This document shows, piece after piece, positions 26,486 through 35,664 of a DNA stretch of 64,000 nt. The stretch is taken from NCBI RefSeq assembly GCF_902459525.1, contig NZ_LR699166.1, forward strand, positions 2,244,501 to 2,308,500, in the 5' to 3' direction. This DNA comes from Sideroxydans sp. CL21 (lineage in GTDB: Bacteria; Pseudomonadota; Gammaproteobacteria; Burkholderiales; Gallionellaceae). Both the position numbers and the translations under genes were made by a program. The stretch's first letter is position 1. Every line of letters starts with the position of its first letter. The notes beneath the pieces were generated by a model. It made no database searches and was not told the origin of the DNA. It worked only from the letters and a program-made list of their open reading frames with translations.

Positions 26486-26839
26486 ATGGATTTCGAGGCT
26501 GCAATTCAGAGACATGTAGAATGGAAGACGAGGTTCCGTTCCGCAATAGCCCAGCACCAGGCACTTGACCCGGTCATCATCTCCATGGACAGCTACTGCG
26601 AACTCGGGAAATGGCTACATCGGGAAGGAAAGACAAAGTTCGGCAATTTGAGTAGTCACGCCGAATGCATTTCGATCCATGCGGCATTCCATGCGGAAGC
26701 CGGAAAAGTAGCCCAAACCATCAATGAAAAAAACTACGTCGAAGCTGAAAGCATGCTTGAAAGTGGAACGACCTATACAAATGCGGCGGATAAAATCGCT
26801 GCCGCAATCATGAAATTGAAGAGTGACGCAAAGTTGTAG
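26486..26839 (+). CDS. stand-alone CZB (chemoreceptor zinc-binding) domain protein
   Basis: The 117-residue helical protein carries the CZB pattern: H..W at HVEWKTRFRSAI, CELGKWLH near residue 38, and HAAFHAEAGKVA near residue 68. The conserved His-Cys-His-His set binds zinc. CZB usually sits at the end of chemoreceptors or diguanylate cyclases, sensing zinc or hypochlorous acid through the Cys. Here it is free-standing, so it may act in trans. AAAGG precedes the ATG at 26486. The longer upstream frame has no domain content and is rejected. Confidence 0.8.
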   Translation: MDFEAAIQRHVEWKTRFRSAIAQHQALDPVIISMDSYCELGKWLHREGKTKFGNLSSHAECISIHAAFHAEAGKVAQTINEKNYVEAESMLESGTTYTNAADKIAAAIMKLKSDAKL

Positions 26840-26970
26840 TTGCTCGATAAGCAAGAAACCGTTGTTTTATCGCCCAATAAAAGCCGGCCAGTTTTGAGCG
26901 GCCATGCTTTCGAAGCTTGCTCAACAACACCCGGCTTTACTCCGCCGTTAAAGTGGCGCATCCTTCAAAA

Positions 26971-27429
26971 ATGCGCATGATTTATTTTTTGAAAATAACG
27001 ATATTGTCATCACTATGCCTTGGCAGCATGGCCTTGGCAGCCCCGAGTCACTTTCCGATTGTAATAGGCTCAGCCCTCATATGCAGGGATCAGATTAGTG
27101 TCGACTATTTCAATGATTACATGAAGACATACTTTGGCAATCCCGCATTCATAGCAGGAGGAGCAAGCTGGTGGAAAGTTAGCGAGAGTATATTCAACTC
27201 GCCTCTCGAATATATTTTTGTGGGATACGGCCAGGATTTTATTGGTGCCACGTTTAAAGATACTCCGGAGAAACTCATATCAAATATCAGAGACTCAATA
27301 GGAGTAGATTACAAGCAAACAGGCAATGAAACGTGGAGTGGATCAACCTCAGGAGTATTGATCAAGTATTACGATAAAAATGCATCCAGCAAGATGTATT
27401 GCATCGGATCGCCGCACACACCTTATTAG
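26971..27429 (+). CDS. small exported protein of unknown function
   Basis: The 152-aa precursor starts with a signal peptide (FLKITILSSLCLGSMALA-AP). The mature part of about 130 aa has two cysteines (ALICRD and MYCIG) that could form a disulfide across the chain, and aromatic-rich segments (ASWWKVSESIF, PLEYIFVGYGQDF). I do not recognise a family. Start codons at 26971 and 26977 are both plausible. Codon use is AT-richer than in the genes to the left, resembling the island that begins just downstream. Confidence 0.6.
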   Translation: MRMIYFLKITILSSLCLGSMALAAPSHFPIVIGSALICRDQISVDYFNDYMKTYFGNPAFIAGGASWWKVSESIFNSPLEYIFVGYGQDFIGATFKDTPEKLISNIRDSIGVDYKQTGNETWSGSTSGVLIKYYDKNASSKMYCIGSPHTPY

Positions 27430-27810
27430 CGTATCAGGTCTAACGTTATCTCGCACAAGCTGGGAGACTGCTCCAGCCCTTGTCCGGCCTGACCGCCATG
27501 CGATTTGAAATTGAATTGACCGGAGCGAACAGCCGCCTACAGTTTTTCGCTTCCCTATAGCCGCCATTCGCCAAGTTTCGCTTCCGACCCGATGCCGACT
27601 TCCAGTAGAATTTCAATGAAGGCACACTTCTCAGACAAAACTGACTGCGGAGATTTTCTAAAATTGTCATCTGCGCAGGCCAGAAGAATGTCCGCTTCCA
27701 ATAGAAGCAGACATTGCTTTGCTGTGTTTTGATGGTGATCGAAGGTCGCTTCCCTTTGCTGACCTAATGTGCCCGCTGCTTCCGATTTCAACAATAACAG
27801 GTAGAGCCAG
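27430..27810. other. intergenic flank on the left of the accessory island
   Basis: No gene is supported. Short frames exist on the minus strand but lack ribosome binding sites and look like low-information sequence. The stretch contains a strong hairpin at 27687-27715 and several GCTTCC/GAAGC-type segments of the kind found as decayed repeat sequence after accessory gene blocks. Confidence 0.5.
27687..27715. repeat. hairpin repeat, left copy (AATGTC-CGCTTC / GAAGC-A-GACATT)
   Basis: AATGTCCGCTTC and GAAGCAGACATT pair over 11 of 12 positions around a 5-nt loop. A hairpin sharing ATGTC-N-GCT / AGC-N-GACAT occurs at 35732-35760, on the other side of the patatin/CHAT island. Confidence 0.6.
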
Positions 27811-29691
27811 TTATTGGTTTGTCATAAAGCTGTTACTGAGAGTGCTTTTAATACGACGGAAATGCTCAGGCTGGTAGCCATCATACCGTTTCTCTCGGGG
27901 TTGCTTAGCTGTAGAAAGACGGACTTTGTCCCAAGACTGCTCCGGGTTTGAAGGAAGAGTCGCATCACATTCATTAACCACAAAGCAACGAACTTTTTCT
28001 CCTCTTATGTACGCATCGTAAAATCGATGGGTCCCGTCAATAACTACTAACTCCTCCGAGTTTTCACCCGGAACACGTTCAACAATAGGAAGTACCGAGT
28101 ACCAAGGAATTCCTGTCACCACGTATCCAAATTCAATTCGATGATCCAAATACAACTGCGCTACTTGAGAGATGCGGTCGAGCTTGAACGTCTCTACGTA
28201 CTTGCTCGCCGGCCTCACTTTGAGCGGATCTAAGCTTTCTATTGTGAAATGACTTGACCGATACTGAGGGATTTTTTTCAGACCATGTATCACATCATCT
28301 GCGGAAAGCGACCGAACATTCGGTTCCTTACCTGGGTGCTTTTCTGATTCTCTCCACTGAAGATTAAACGCGTCAAGGAGGAATTTAAAGAGTTTTGGAC
28401 GTTCCTGCCCCCTGAATTCGAGCGGATATCCGACTAAACTGTTCTCAACTAAGATTACATTTCCGTCGGGCGTTTCAAGGTCCGCCACAGTACCTCTTAG
28501 TGCTTGGTCACCGGCACAAACGCCCACGTCTATACCCAGCGCTACGGCATACGGTACAGCCGTGTTAGTACAATTACTCGGGACAAGCATTCTTGTGCGC
28601 AAACCTCTAAATTTCGCATGCAAGAAATAGGGCGCCAACTCTTCTAACCAAGAAGTATCACCGGCAAAAACTGTCACACTGATTGTTGCCGAGCTGATTA
28701 CTTGGCCTGTTTTTGCCAGGTTCGCATGTCTACGTTTGGAGCTCTCCAGTTCGCGATCACTACGAAAATGCCCTGAGTACGGCACGCCCCATTGAAAAAC
28801 ATCTGCCCCAGTTGCTCTTCTCAAGGAATCCGATTTAATCTTCAGTACCCCGGCAATGCCAGCCTGCACTAAAGCATTTCTTTCATCCTCCTTTAAATTG
28901 AAATCTGTTGTTTTTACATTCCCACAGTCAATTTGTATGTCAATTATTTCAAGGCCCGGCACGCGAACCATCGCGCTCCGCGCTTCAATCACCCATCCAA
29001 TCTTCCTCAGAAGACCGTTAAGTAAGCTGGGCATCCGTTTTTTAACGATAGGGGTGTCGCTGCTTAACAGCTTGAACACCAAGCAAGGTAAAACCGTATG
29101 ATTTGATAATTCATGCAGAAGAAACGTGGGTTGGTTTTCGATTATCCCGCCGTCGAAAAGAATCTCCCCTCCATTCTCTACAGGTTCAAAGTATACGGGC
29201 AACGAGCAAGATGCCCGTACGGCCTTGGAAACCAATTCGTTTGGTGTGCTCGTAGAACTCCACACTTTTGCTTTGCCGCACCCCGCATCATATGCTAGCA
29301 ATGCAAGCGGGCGCGGCAGATCAACGAACCGTACTGCGGTTTTACCTAATTCTTCTTCTAACACTTCGTCTAACCAAAGCTCAATACCTTCGGACGACCT
29401 CCACCCTTTCAGAAGAACGCGCCTAGCCACCATAGCAATAATTCTGGCTAACCATCCACGTCTACTTCTTTTTAGGATCTTATTTAGGGGCTGATTGAGC
29501 AAAGCTGTTAACTTGTCACCTGAAAGTCCGGCTGCCACAAGACAGGCTGCAATTGAACCGGCAGATACACCACATGCCCCCTCAAACCGATAACCTTCAG
29601 CCAGACATGCTTCAATTGCCCCGGCATAAGCGACTCCCTTTGCGCCACCTCCCTCAAAAAGCCCAAATACATACTTTGTTTGTTTTAACAT
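27811..29691 (-). CDS. patatin-like phospholipase with ParB-like C-terminal segment
   Basis: This 626-aa protein has an N-terminal patatin domain (residues 1-300): glycine-rich oxyanion loop EGGGAKG (13-19), nucleophile elbow GVSAGS (Ser43) and the catalytic Asp in FDGG (Asp180). Patatins deacylate membrane phospholipids. Residues about 330-440 form a second unknown domain (SATISVTVFAGDTSWLEELAPYFLHAKF). Residues about 490-590 resemble a ParB/sulfiredoxin-like fold (EELVVIDGTHRFYDAYIRGEK, similar to the DGHHR motif). It faces the CHAT gene head to head with 141 bp between. Patatins act as membrane-damaging effectors in several defence systems (for example CBASS CapV/CapE); this architecture is not one I recognise. 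Confidence 0.85.
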   Translation of the reverse strand: MLKQTKYVFGLFEGGGAKGVAYAGAIEACLAEGYRFEGACGVSAGSIAACLVAAGLSGDKLTALLNQPLNKILKRSRRGWLARIIAMVARRVLLKGWRSSEGIELWLDEVLEEELGKTAVRFVDLPRPLALLAYDAGCGKAKVWSSTSTPNELVSKAVRASCSLPVYFEPVENGGEILFDGGIIENQPTFLLHELSNHTVLPCLVFKLLSSDTPIVKKRMPSLLNGLLRKIGWVIEARSAMVRVPGLEIIDIQIDCGNVKTTDFNLKEDERNALVQAGIAGVLKIKSDSLRRATGADVFQWGVPYSGHFRSDRELESSKRRHANLAKTGQVISSATISVTVFAGDTSWLEELAPYFLHAKFRGLRTRMLVPSNCTNTAVPYAVALGIDVGVCAGDQALRGTVADLETPDGNVILVENSLVGYPLEFRGQERPKLFKFLLDAFNLQWRESEKHPGKEPNVRSLSADDVIHGLKKIPQYRSSHFTIESLDPLKVRPASKYVETFKLDRISQVAQLYLDHRIEFGYVVTGIPWYSVLPIVERVPGENSEELVVIDGTHRFYDAYIRGEKVRCFVVNECDATLPSNPEQSWDKVRLSTAKQPREKRYDGYQPEHFRRIKSTLSNSFMTNQ

Positions 29692-29832
29692 ATGGCCGTG
29701 GTATTAGATGTTAGTAGTGGCAGATGCATCGAATCATTGTACCTGACAGCTATGCATGTGGCATGCAGATAACTAACCTTACATCCACTTGCGACCTGCT
29801 AGAGAACTTGGAATATACGAATATACCTAATT

Positions 29833-32118
29833 GTGGATTCCGCATCAGCAATGATAATGGGCAATAAAAACCAGAACGACGATAAAAACAGGAATTTGAG
29901 GAGAATAGCCTCAGAAATTTATCTGACTGATCCCAGATACCGTATCTGTTATTTCATTCCTCATCCGGACCAAAATCTCGAAGAGGCATCACCATTTCAG
30001 GGCGCGACAAAAGGAATGGTTACTACTGCAAAACTCCTCGAAGATGTGATGGACCATCCGGCTGATGTTCGTGAGTTGTCAGCTTCATGGCGCGAGATCG
30101 CATTTTTTCGGACGGCAGGTCTGATCTCACATAAGGTGCTGCCGGCTGAACACTCAGCTTTCAAGCAAATTGTCACATGGCCTCATGGGCTACCCTTTCG
30201 CTGCGTCATCAGTACAGACGAGAATGCCGAATTCATTGATGAATGTCTGCATTCGCGGAAGGATGAGTGGCTACATGTATCGACACTGCCTGGCGAAAGT
30301 CGACACGAACTTCTCAAGCTTACACGGCGCACTTTTCTTGACTATGTCAGACGACGTATCGACCAAATGGAAGGCGAGTCGAATTACAGCGACATGGTTC
30401 CTATAATCCGGTCGTTTCTTACATCGAATCTGCCAGGATCGAGAAGAATTGCACTTCCAGGTACAAGGCACAATTTCACACGTCCTAACGAGATAGCGTT
30501 ACAGGCATTCGGTTGCAGGCTTTCAGAGGGGCATGAATCACCGTTGACGGAAAAGCGCGCTGCACAATGGATTGTTCGATCCGTAGATTTCGTGTTGCGA
30601 CGACGCCGTGAATTATTGTCTGAAGCACAAGCCGCTTTATCCGTAAACGCTTTGCTACTAACTTTACCCGCAACATATCGAGGCCACCGGAAAAAGGTGT
30701 ACATCAACAGTATCCGGCGGAGCATCGGTACGTCGAAGGCTCCGATAGGCCGGATTATGCGAATAATTATCGATTCGCCAACCTACTTAATCCATGCTGA
30801 GGAGGGCGAGCTAAAAGAATTTTTCGGTAATGCGATGGGCCAAGCGATGATGGCCATTCGTCGTGCAGAAATGCAGCTCTATTGTGCAATTCTCACACGC
30901 ATTTCTGCAGAATCACTCCTGCCAACACTACGCTTAATCCCTTATGCAAATCGCGCTTGGGGCCACCTTAAGCATTTGGCTGACTGTGCTCGCATAGAAG
31001 GCCCGCACAAACATAGGAAACTTAGGCGTCTGTACTTGGGCGCCCAAGTAGCGCTTGAGGCTGGGCTCGATGATCAGTTCGCAAATAGACTTCAGCTATT
31101 GGGCAAGAGCGTCCAAGGCATAAAACTCGTGAGCGACCTACCGTTGGAATGGCTAAGAATCCAAGGGGTGCCTATAATGCTGCGACATGAATGTTCGCGC
31201 ATCCCTCTCGTACCAAGCAGCTTAGCGTATGCCGTCGCAACAGACCAAGACCCTGTACTTATTCCGCCTTCTATATTGACCGACGTTCTCATCATTCGGT
31301 CGTTTGACCAAAATGATCAAATTCGTCTAGTGTTGGAAAAAGCTCTAGAGAGCTCCCCTTACGATGGAGCTGCATGGCGGGTAAATTACCGCTTTGTTGA
31401 CGTTGAAACACCTGATGAAATCGTCAAGGCTCTAAATAGCCATGCTGGCGCGATCGTAGTCTTCGATTGTCACGGTAACTTTGCGGCTGATGAATACTTT
31501 TCGTCGCTGATAGTAGGAGGCAGACCGGTTCGCCTCTGGGAACTGAGAAAGAGCATCAAGCGAATGCCGCCCATCGTTCTATTAAGTGCGTGCGATACAC
31601 TACCTGTTGACGGTTCCCATGCCTCGGTTGCTTCTGGGATGTTGCAGCTTGGAGCAAGGACGGTACTGTCCACATTGCTTCCAATCGACTCGCGAAAAGC
31701 TGCAATATTTCTCTGTCGTTTATTTTTCAGAATTGGAGAGTTTGTTCCAACAGCGTTGAGAATGAAGCGGCGCGTCTCTTGGCGCGAAGTGGTGTCCGGC
31801 ATGACAAAGATGTCACATATGACAGAATGCCTATGGTATCTATCTAAGCAAGGAATGCTTGATCCTACTAGCTTTGATCAGTTGCACTTCGAGGCGAATA
31901 AAGATATCAACGACCTCAATCCTAATTGGTTTGAGCGCTGCGTCGAAAGATTGGCAAAACGCTTGGGGTGTCCGACCGAAGAAGCTTGGAAGTACTTGAG
32001 CGAGGACGTTGGGCTAACAGATGCTTTAATGCACGTCCAACTTGGAAACCCAGAACTGCTTTGGCTGGTTGGAACAGAAGCTGATAGTTTAGTCCAAGGC
32101 GCTGCCAACTCTACTTGA
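29833..32118 (+). CDS. CHAT-domain (caspase-like) protease, 761 aa
   Basis: The C-terminal third carries a CHAT (caspase HetF-associated) peptidase. The catalytic His is in VVFDCHGNF (His547) and the catalytic Cys in VLLSACDT (Cys587), followed by the usual GASMLQ/GARTVLSTLLPI-type strand, here GMLQLGARTVLSTLLPI. The N-terminal 450 residues are helical with many Arg and no clear TPRs. CHAT proteases cleave partner proteins, as in type III CRISPR Craspase and bacterial gasdermin activation. The start is uncertain: GTG 29833, or ATG 29851 or 29857; no strong Shine-Dalgarno decides. The helical-repeat gene follows 81 bp downstream. Confidence 0.82.
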   Translation: MDSASAMIMGNKNQNDDKNRNLRRIASEIYLTDPRYRICYFIPHPDQNLEEASPFQGATKGMVTTAKLLEDVMDHPADVRELSASWREIAFFRTAGLISHKVLPAEHSAFKQIVTWPHGLPFRCVISTDENAEFIDECLHSRKDEWLHVSTLPGESRHELLKLTRRTFLDYVRRRIDQMEGESNYSDMVPIIRSFLTSNLPGSRRIALPGTRHNFTRPNEIALQAFGCRLSEGHESPLTEKRAAQWIVRSVDFVLRRRRELLSEAQAALSVNALLLTLPATYRGHRKKVYINSIRRSIGTSKAPIGRIMRIIIDSPTYLIHAEEGELKEFFGNAMGQAMMAIRRAEMQLYCAILTRISAESLLPTLRLIPYANRAWGHLKHLADCARIEGPHKHRKLRRLYLGAQVALEAGLDDQFANRLQLLGKSVQGIKLVSDLPLEWLRIQGVPIMLRHECSRIPLVPSSLAYAVATDQDPVLIPPSILTDVLIIRSFDQNDQIRLVLEKALESSPYDGAAWRVNYRFVDVETPDEIVKALNSHAGAIVVFDCHGNFAADEYFSSLIVGGRPVRLWELRKSIKRMPPIVLLSACDTLPVDGSHASVASGMLQLGARTVLSTLLPIDSRKAAIFLCRLFFRIGEFVPTALRMKRRVSWREVVSGMTKMSHMTECLWYLSKQGMLDPTSFDQLHFEANKDINDLNPNWFERCVERLAKRLGCPTEEAWKYLSEDVGLTDALMHVQLGNPELLWLVGTEADSLVQGAANST

Positions 32119-32199
32119 TAACTGGTGGGTACTAGCATGTGTAAATTCATATGCGAAAAGCTCTAGGCGCGAATCAACTGTTTTCTCAACCGGCAGGCG

Positions 32200-35100
32200 A
32201 TGAGTTATGCAGAAATCCTGCCCAATGTACCCATAGTCAAGAGTCTATTCATGGAAGAGTTACCAAATACCTACGATCTGTCTGCTGAGCAACAAGATAC
32301 GGCAACTTTGCTTGAGCGCCTGCTTGGAAAAACTGTTTCAGATCGTTATGTCGATTTCTGTCGTTTGGCTGCAGGTGCTTTTTCGCTTCGTGTGTCCCAT
32401 CCCGTCGCAGCTCACGCATTACGAGAGTTGGAATCGACGATTCGGTATGCGCTCATAGTTCCACTAGAAGCACATGCGCCACAAGAAACTGAGATGGACA
32501 CACAACGCCGTGAGCTAGCCGGCGAGTCGCTCGTTGCGCAGGGTTTTGATACTGAGGCTGTTGCGCGCGCATTAACCGCATTGAAGCCACGTATCGACCA
32601 CAAGGCACAAATTAAAAATATCGTCGCAAATTTGGGGTTGGCTCCTGATGGTGATATCGCAACATCTTGGCTGTCAATTCAACGTCTATCTGGTAGCGCA
32701 CATAAACGTTCATTTCATCATTCATTGGTCGTAGACGATGAATTTCGCTCCCAATATCAAAGGCCATTTGAAACCGTTATCAGAGCCATAGTTATCGCAT
32801 TGCAGACCCGTTACAGCACACTTATGCTACGCGTCGAGGAGCTTACGGCGATGCCGGACGAGAAGGAAGCCGTCAAGTGCTACAGGAACGAAATACCAGG
32901 GGCGCTCCCACTGCAATGGCACTTTTTCACAAATCTTAAAACACATGATTGGTTACCTCATTTAGCTAAGGAGGGACTGCTCGGCGGGCCAATTTCTGGT
33001 TTAGATCAAAGTATCGGCGGTATTCCACTTGGAACGTGGCCTGCCGGAAGCTATCTACTACGAATGGCAGAATCTTCCGATGCACCAACACGAAAACTCG
33101 TGATCGAGGCCGTTCGCAATATTGCTTCATCAAAACATCCAGAAGTGCAACAGGTTGGGTTAGAAATTCTAGCCAAACTTCCGCCAGATGAATCTGCGCC
33201 TCTCATAGATATAGCATTGGCGTGGCTGGATCGCGATGCTGACTTTTTCAGACATCAACTCCCCTATAAATATCTGCTGACAAAATTGGCTGAAGGAGGG
33301 CAAAACGTTGCCGCATTGAAAATAGCCCGAAAGCTATTACAAATTTGGGATGAAGACAGCCAGATTGCCAGTTTATTCGAACAGCAAATGTATGAGTATT
33401 TTCTTCCTGGGTTTGTAGAGGTGCTGACCAAGGTGTGTGGAGAGGATGCTCTTCGCCTATTTAGCGATCTACTTGATCAAGCTGCAAACATCAGCGACCA
33501 AATTAACTATGAATATCTTTCTTCACAGCCCATAGCAGATGACGAAATGGCCGAATATGGCATTTACAGTGCGCTTAGAAAATCTGTCCGGCGGTCTGCA
33601 GAAATAGTGGTTGGCGAGGATGCCACATCCATACGCGGCGTTATGACCATTTTGGCTGAACATTCTCCCATTGTATTCTCACGCTTAGCTTTGCACTTAC
33701 TAGCAATGAATCCAAAGTCTGCCACCGACTTGGTCGAAAGCTACCTGACCAATCTCAAACTCATTGAAGCGGATGGATGCAACCACGAGTATGCTGAGTT
33801 GGCACTTGCAGGGTATCCATCCTTGACACCTGAGAAGCAACAGGAAATTCTAAGGGCCGTTGATTCAATTCCTGAAAAATGTATGCCAGTATGGAAGATT
33901 CGCTTCGAAGAGCGCTATAAAACCCCGCCAACTGGAAAAGACGAGCAAGAATTTTGTGACAACGTCATTATGGAAACCTTATGGAAGTGGCGTTCCGCAC
34001 TTTCAACGGAGCGCCAAGAGGCACTTTCCATTGTTGCTGAGAAGCATGGTGCTCCTGATGCGCGTTGGGATCGGATATTCCCAATCGAAGAAAGTCCATT
34101 GATTGAGGCTGACCTGTTAAATCGCCCTATAGTTGAGATCGCCGCGTTCTTAAAATCCTGGCATCCGGAAGGGAAAATGCGCAAATACACTCCCACTGCC
34201 CTGTCGCAACAATTACGGCTGGCCGCCGAACGAGATTCAATACGCTATGCGGCCGAAGCAGATAAATTCATCGGCATTGCTCCCATCTACGTCCGTCACT
34301 TCTTCGAAGGCATTAAGAATGCAGTTGGGGGTGGACGCGATATTATCCAGGAGAATGTTCTTAAACTTATACATATGACATTCTCAAAAATGTCTGAGCC
34401 GGTTGAGAATTGCTCAATGGTAGAAGGTGACGATCCCAATTGGCAATGGGCCTGCAAATCAGGAGCTGAGTTGTTGCAGGCGGGACTGGGAAGAGGTGCA
34501 GAGGGAATTAGCTTTCAGTACGCTGACCTCGTTCAGTCCCTTGTATTTGGACTGCTGGATCAAGCGCCACAACAACCGGAATTAAATGATTTTGAAGAAC
34601 GCTTTCAGCGCGATGCCTACTTTGGGGCAGCAGCCACGCTTCGCGGCGCAGCAGTCGAGCTATGCCTTTTTTATGTTTTTTGGCTAAGCAAACTTCGAGA
34701 ATCACCATTTGCAAATGCACCACAAGATGCATTTGCGAATATGCCTAGACTTCAAACTGCGCTGGAAAAACAGTTGGCGGACAAGTCGCCAGATGGGCGT
34801 ATACCGCGCGCCATACTCGGGAGATATCTCGGGTATATTTACTATTACGGCAAAGAATGGCTGACAGCAAATATTGGCAAAATATTTCCGTCAGCCGATG
34901 GAAGTCTTCGGAATTCAGCATGGATTGCTCATCTTGGGCACGACCAAGGACCAATCAAAGATCTAATGCCGCAACTTCTCAAATGTTACGAAGATGAGGT
35001 TGCGAGCCTCGTCAACGCAGAACAAGATCGCAATCAAAATTACTATCCTAAACGCTTGGCAAATTATTTAATTCTCTTACACGTTTTGGATGTCTTACCT

Positions 35101-35664
35101 GATAAGATTCTTGAACACTTTCTGCAGGTTTCGTCAGAAAGTTTGCGGCAACATGCAATGTTGAATATAGGAGTTATATTGGGATCAGCAGCAGAACAGC
35201 TTTCCGATACATGCCGCAAGCGCGGATTAAGGTATTGGGAGCGACGGTTTGAGATAGCCAAACAATCTGCCAGCCCTGATTCGTTTCGTAAAGAAATTGG
35301 AGCTATTGGTCAATGGTCTTCATACGATCAAATTGACAGTAGTTGGTTATTGGATAAGCTGCTCGCAATGCTCAAGGCCGATTTTGTACCAAATAATGAT
35401 TTCATGATCGTTGAGTGGCTCGCCAAAGTTGGCCGAAAGAATGCTGATAGAGCAGTCGAAGCGCTTGAGGCGCTTCTAACCAATCAACACGTCAGCTTTA
35501 TGATTTGCACGACTCAGAAGGTATCTATCCGCACCATATTAACTGACGGTTTAACAAATGGAGCAGTAGAAACAAATGGTCGCGTACGATCACTTGTTAG
35601 CTTCCTGTCTTCCAAAGGTGAAACCAGTTATCTTGATCTCGTTCGCCCAAAATCTGGTTGTTAA
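32200..35664 (+). CDS. large helical-repeat-like protein of unknown family (1154 aa), partner of the CHAT protease
   Basis: The protein is long, soluble and almost entirely helical. It has HEAT/ARM-like segments (HPEVQQVGLEILAKLPPDESAPLIDIALAWL and following) through the middle and no Walker, nuclease or protease motif. An N-terminal portion (residues 1-250) includes FRSQYQRPFETVIRAIVIAL and FFTNLKTHDWLPHLAKEGLLGGP; the latter recalls a W-L-x-P-L-x-x-G-x-F pattern I associate with other big uncharacterised helical proteins. It ends LDLVRPKSGC. As the gene after a CHAT protease it may be its substrate, scaffold or sensor. Base composition is AT-richer than the flanking regions. Weak AGG site before the ATG. 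Confidence 0.75.
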   Translation: MSYAEILPNVPIVKSLFMEELPNTYDLSAEQQDTATLLERLLGKTVSDRYVDFCRLAAGAFSLRVSHPVAAHALRELESTIRYALIVPLEAHAPQETEMDTQRRELAGESLVAQGFDTEAVARALTALKPRIDHKAQIKNIVANLGLAPDGDIATSWLSIQRLSGSAHKRSFHHSLVVDDEFRSQYQRPFETVIRAIVIALQTRYSTLMLRVEELTAMPDEKEAVKCYRNEIPGALPLQWHFFTNLKTHDWLPHLAKEGLLGGPISGLDQSIGGIPLGTWPAGSYLLRMAESSDAPTRKLVIEAVRNIASSKHPEVQQVGLEILAKLPPDESAPLIDIALAWLDRDADFFRHQLPYKYLLTKLAEGGQNVAALKIARKLLQIWDEDSQIASLFEQQMYEYFLPGFVEVLTKVCGEDALRLFSDLLDQAANISDQINYEYLSSQPIADDEMAEYGIYSALRKSVRRSAEIVVGEDATSIRGVMTILAEHSPIVFSRLALHLLAMNPKSATDLVESYLTNLKLIEADGCNHEYAELALAGYPSLTPEKQQEILRAVDSIPEKCMPVWKIRFEERYKTPPTGKDEQEFCDNVIMETLWKWRSALSTERQEALSIVAEKHGAPDARWDRIFPIEESPLIEADLLNRPIVEIAAFLKSWHPEGKMRKYTPTALSQQLRLAAERDSIRYAAEADKFIGIAPIYVRHFFEGIKNAVGGGRDIIQENVLKLIHMTFSKMSEPVENCSMVEGDDPNWQWACKSGAELLQAGLGRGAEGISFQYADLVQSLVFGLLDQAPQQPELNDFEERFQRDAYFGAAATLRGAAVELCLFYVFWLSKLRESPFANAPQDAFANMPRLQTALEKQLADKSPDGRIPRAILGRYLGYIYYYGKEWLTANIGKIFPSADGSLRNSAWIAHLGHDQGPIKDLMPQLLKCYEDEVASLVNAEQDRNQNYYPKRLANYLILLHVLDVLPDKILEHFLQVSSESLRQHAMLNIGVILGSAAEQLSDTCRKRGLRYWERRFEIAKQSASPDSFRKEIGAIGQWSSYDQIDSSWLLDKLLAMLKADFVPNNDFMIVEWLAKVGRKNADRAVEALEALLTNQHVSFMICTTQKVSIRTILTDGLTNGAVETNGRVRSLVSFLSSKGETSYLDLVRPKSGC

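Noticed and set aside
27430-27470. Possible integron attC-like site (GTCTAAC followed by GTTAT)
   Set aside because: The GTCTAAC core lacks a matching complementary core and the inner L/R boxes of an attC site.
27446-27794. Short minus-strand frames between the small exported protein and the patatin gene
   Set aside because: They have no ribosome binding site or family similarity and overlap a hairpin repeat; the sequence looks like decayed repeat material.
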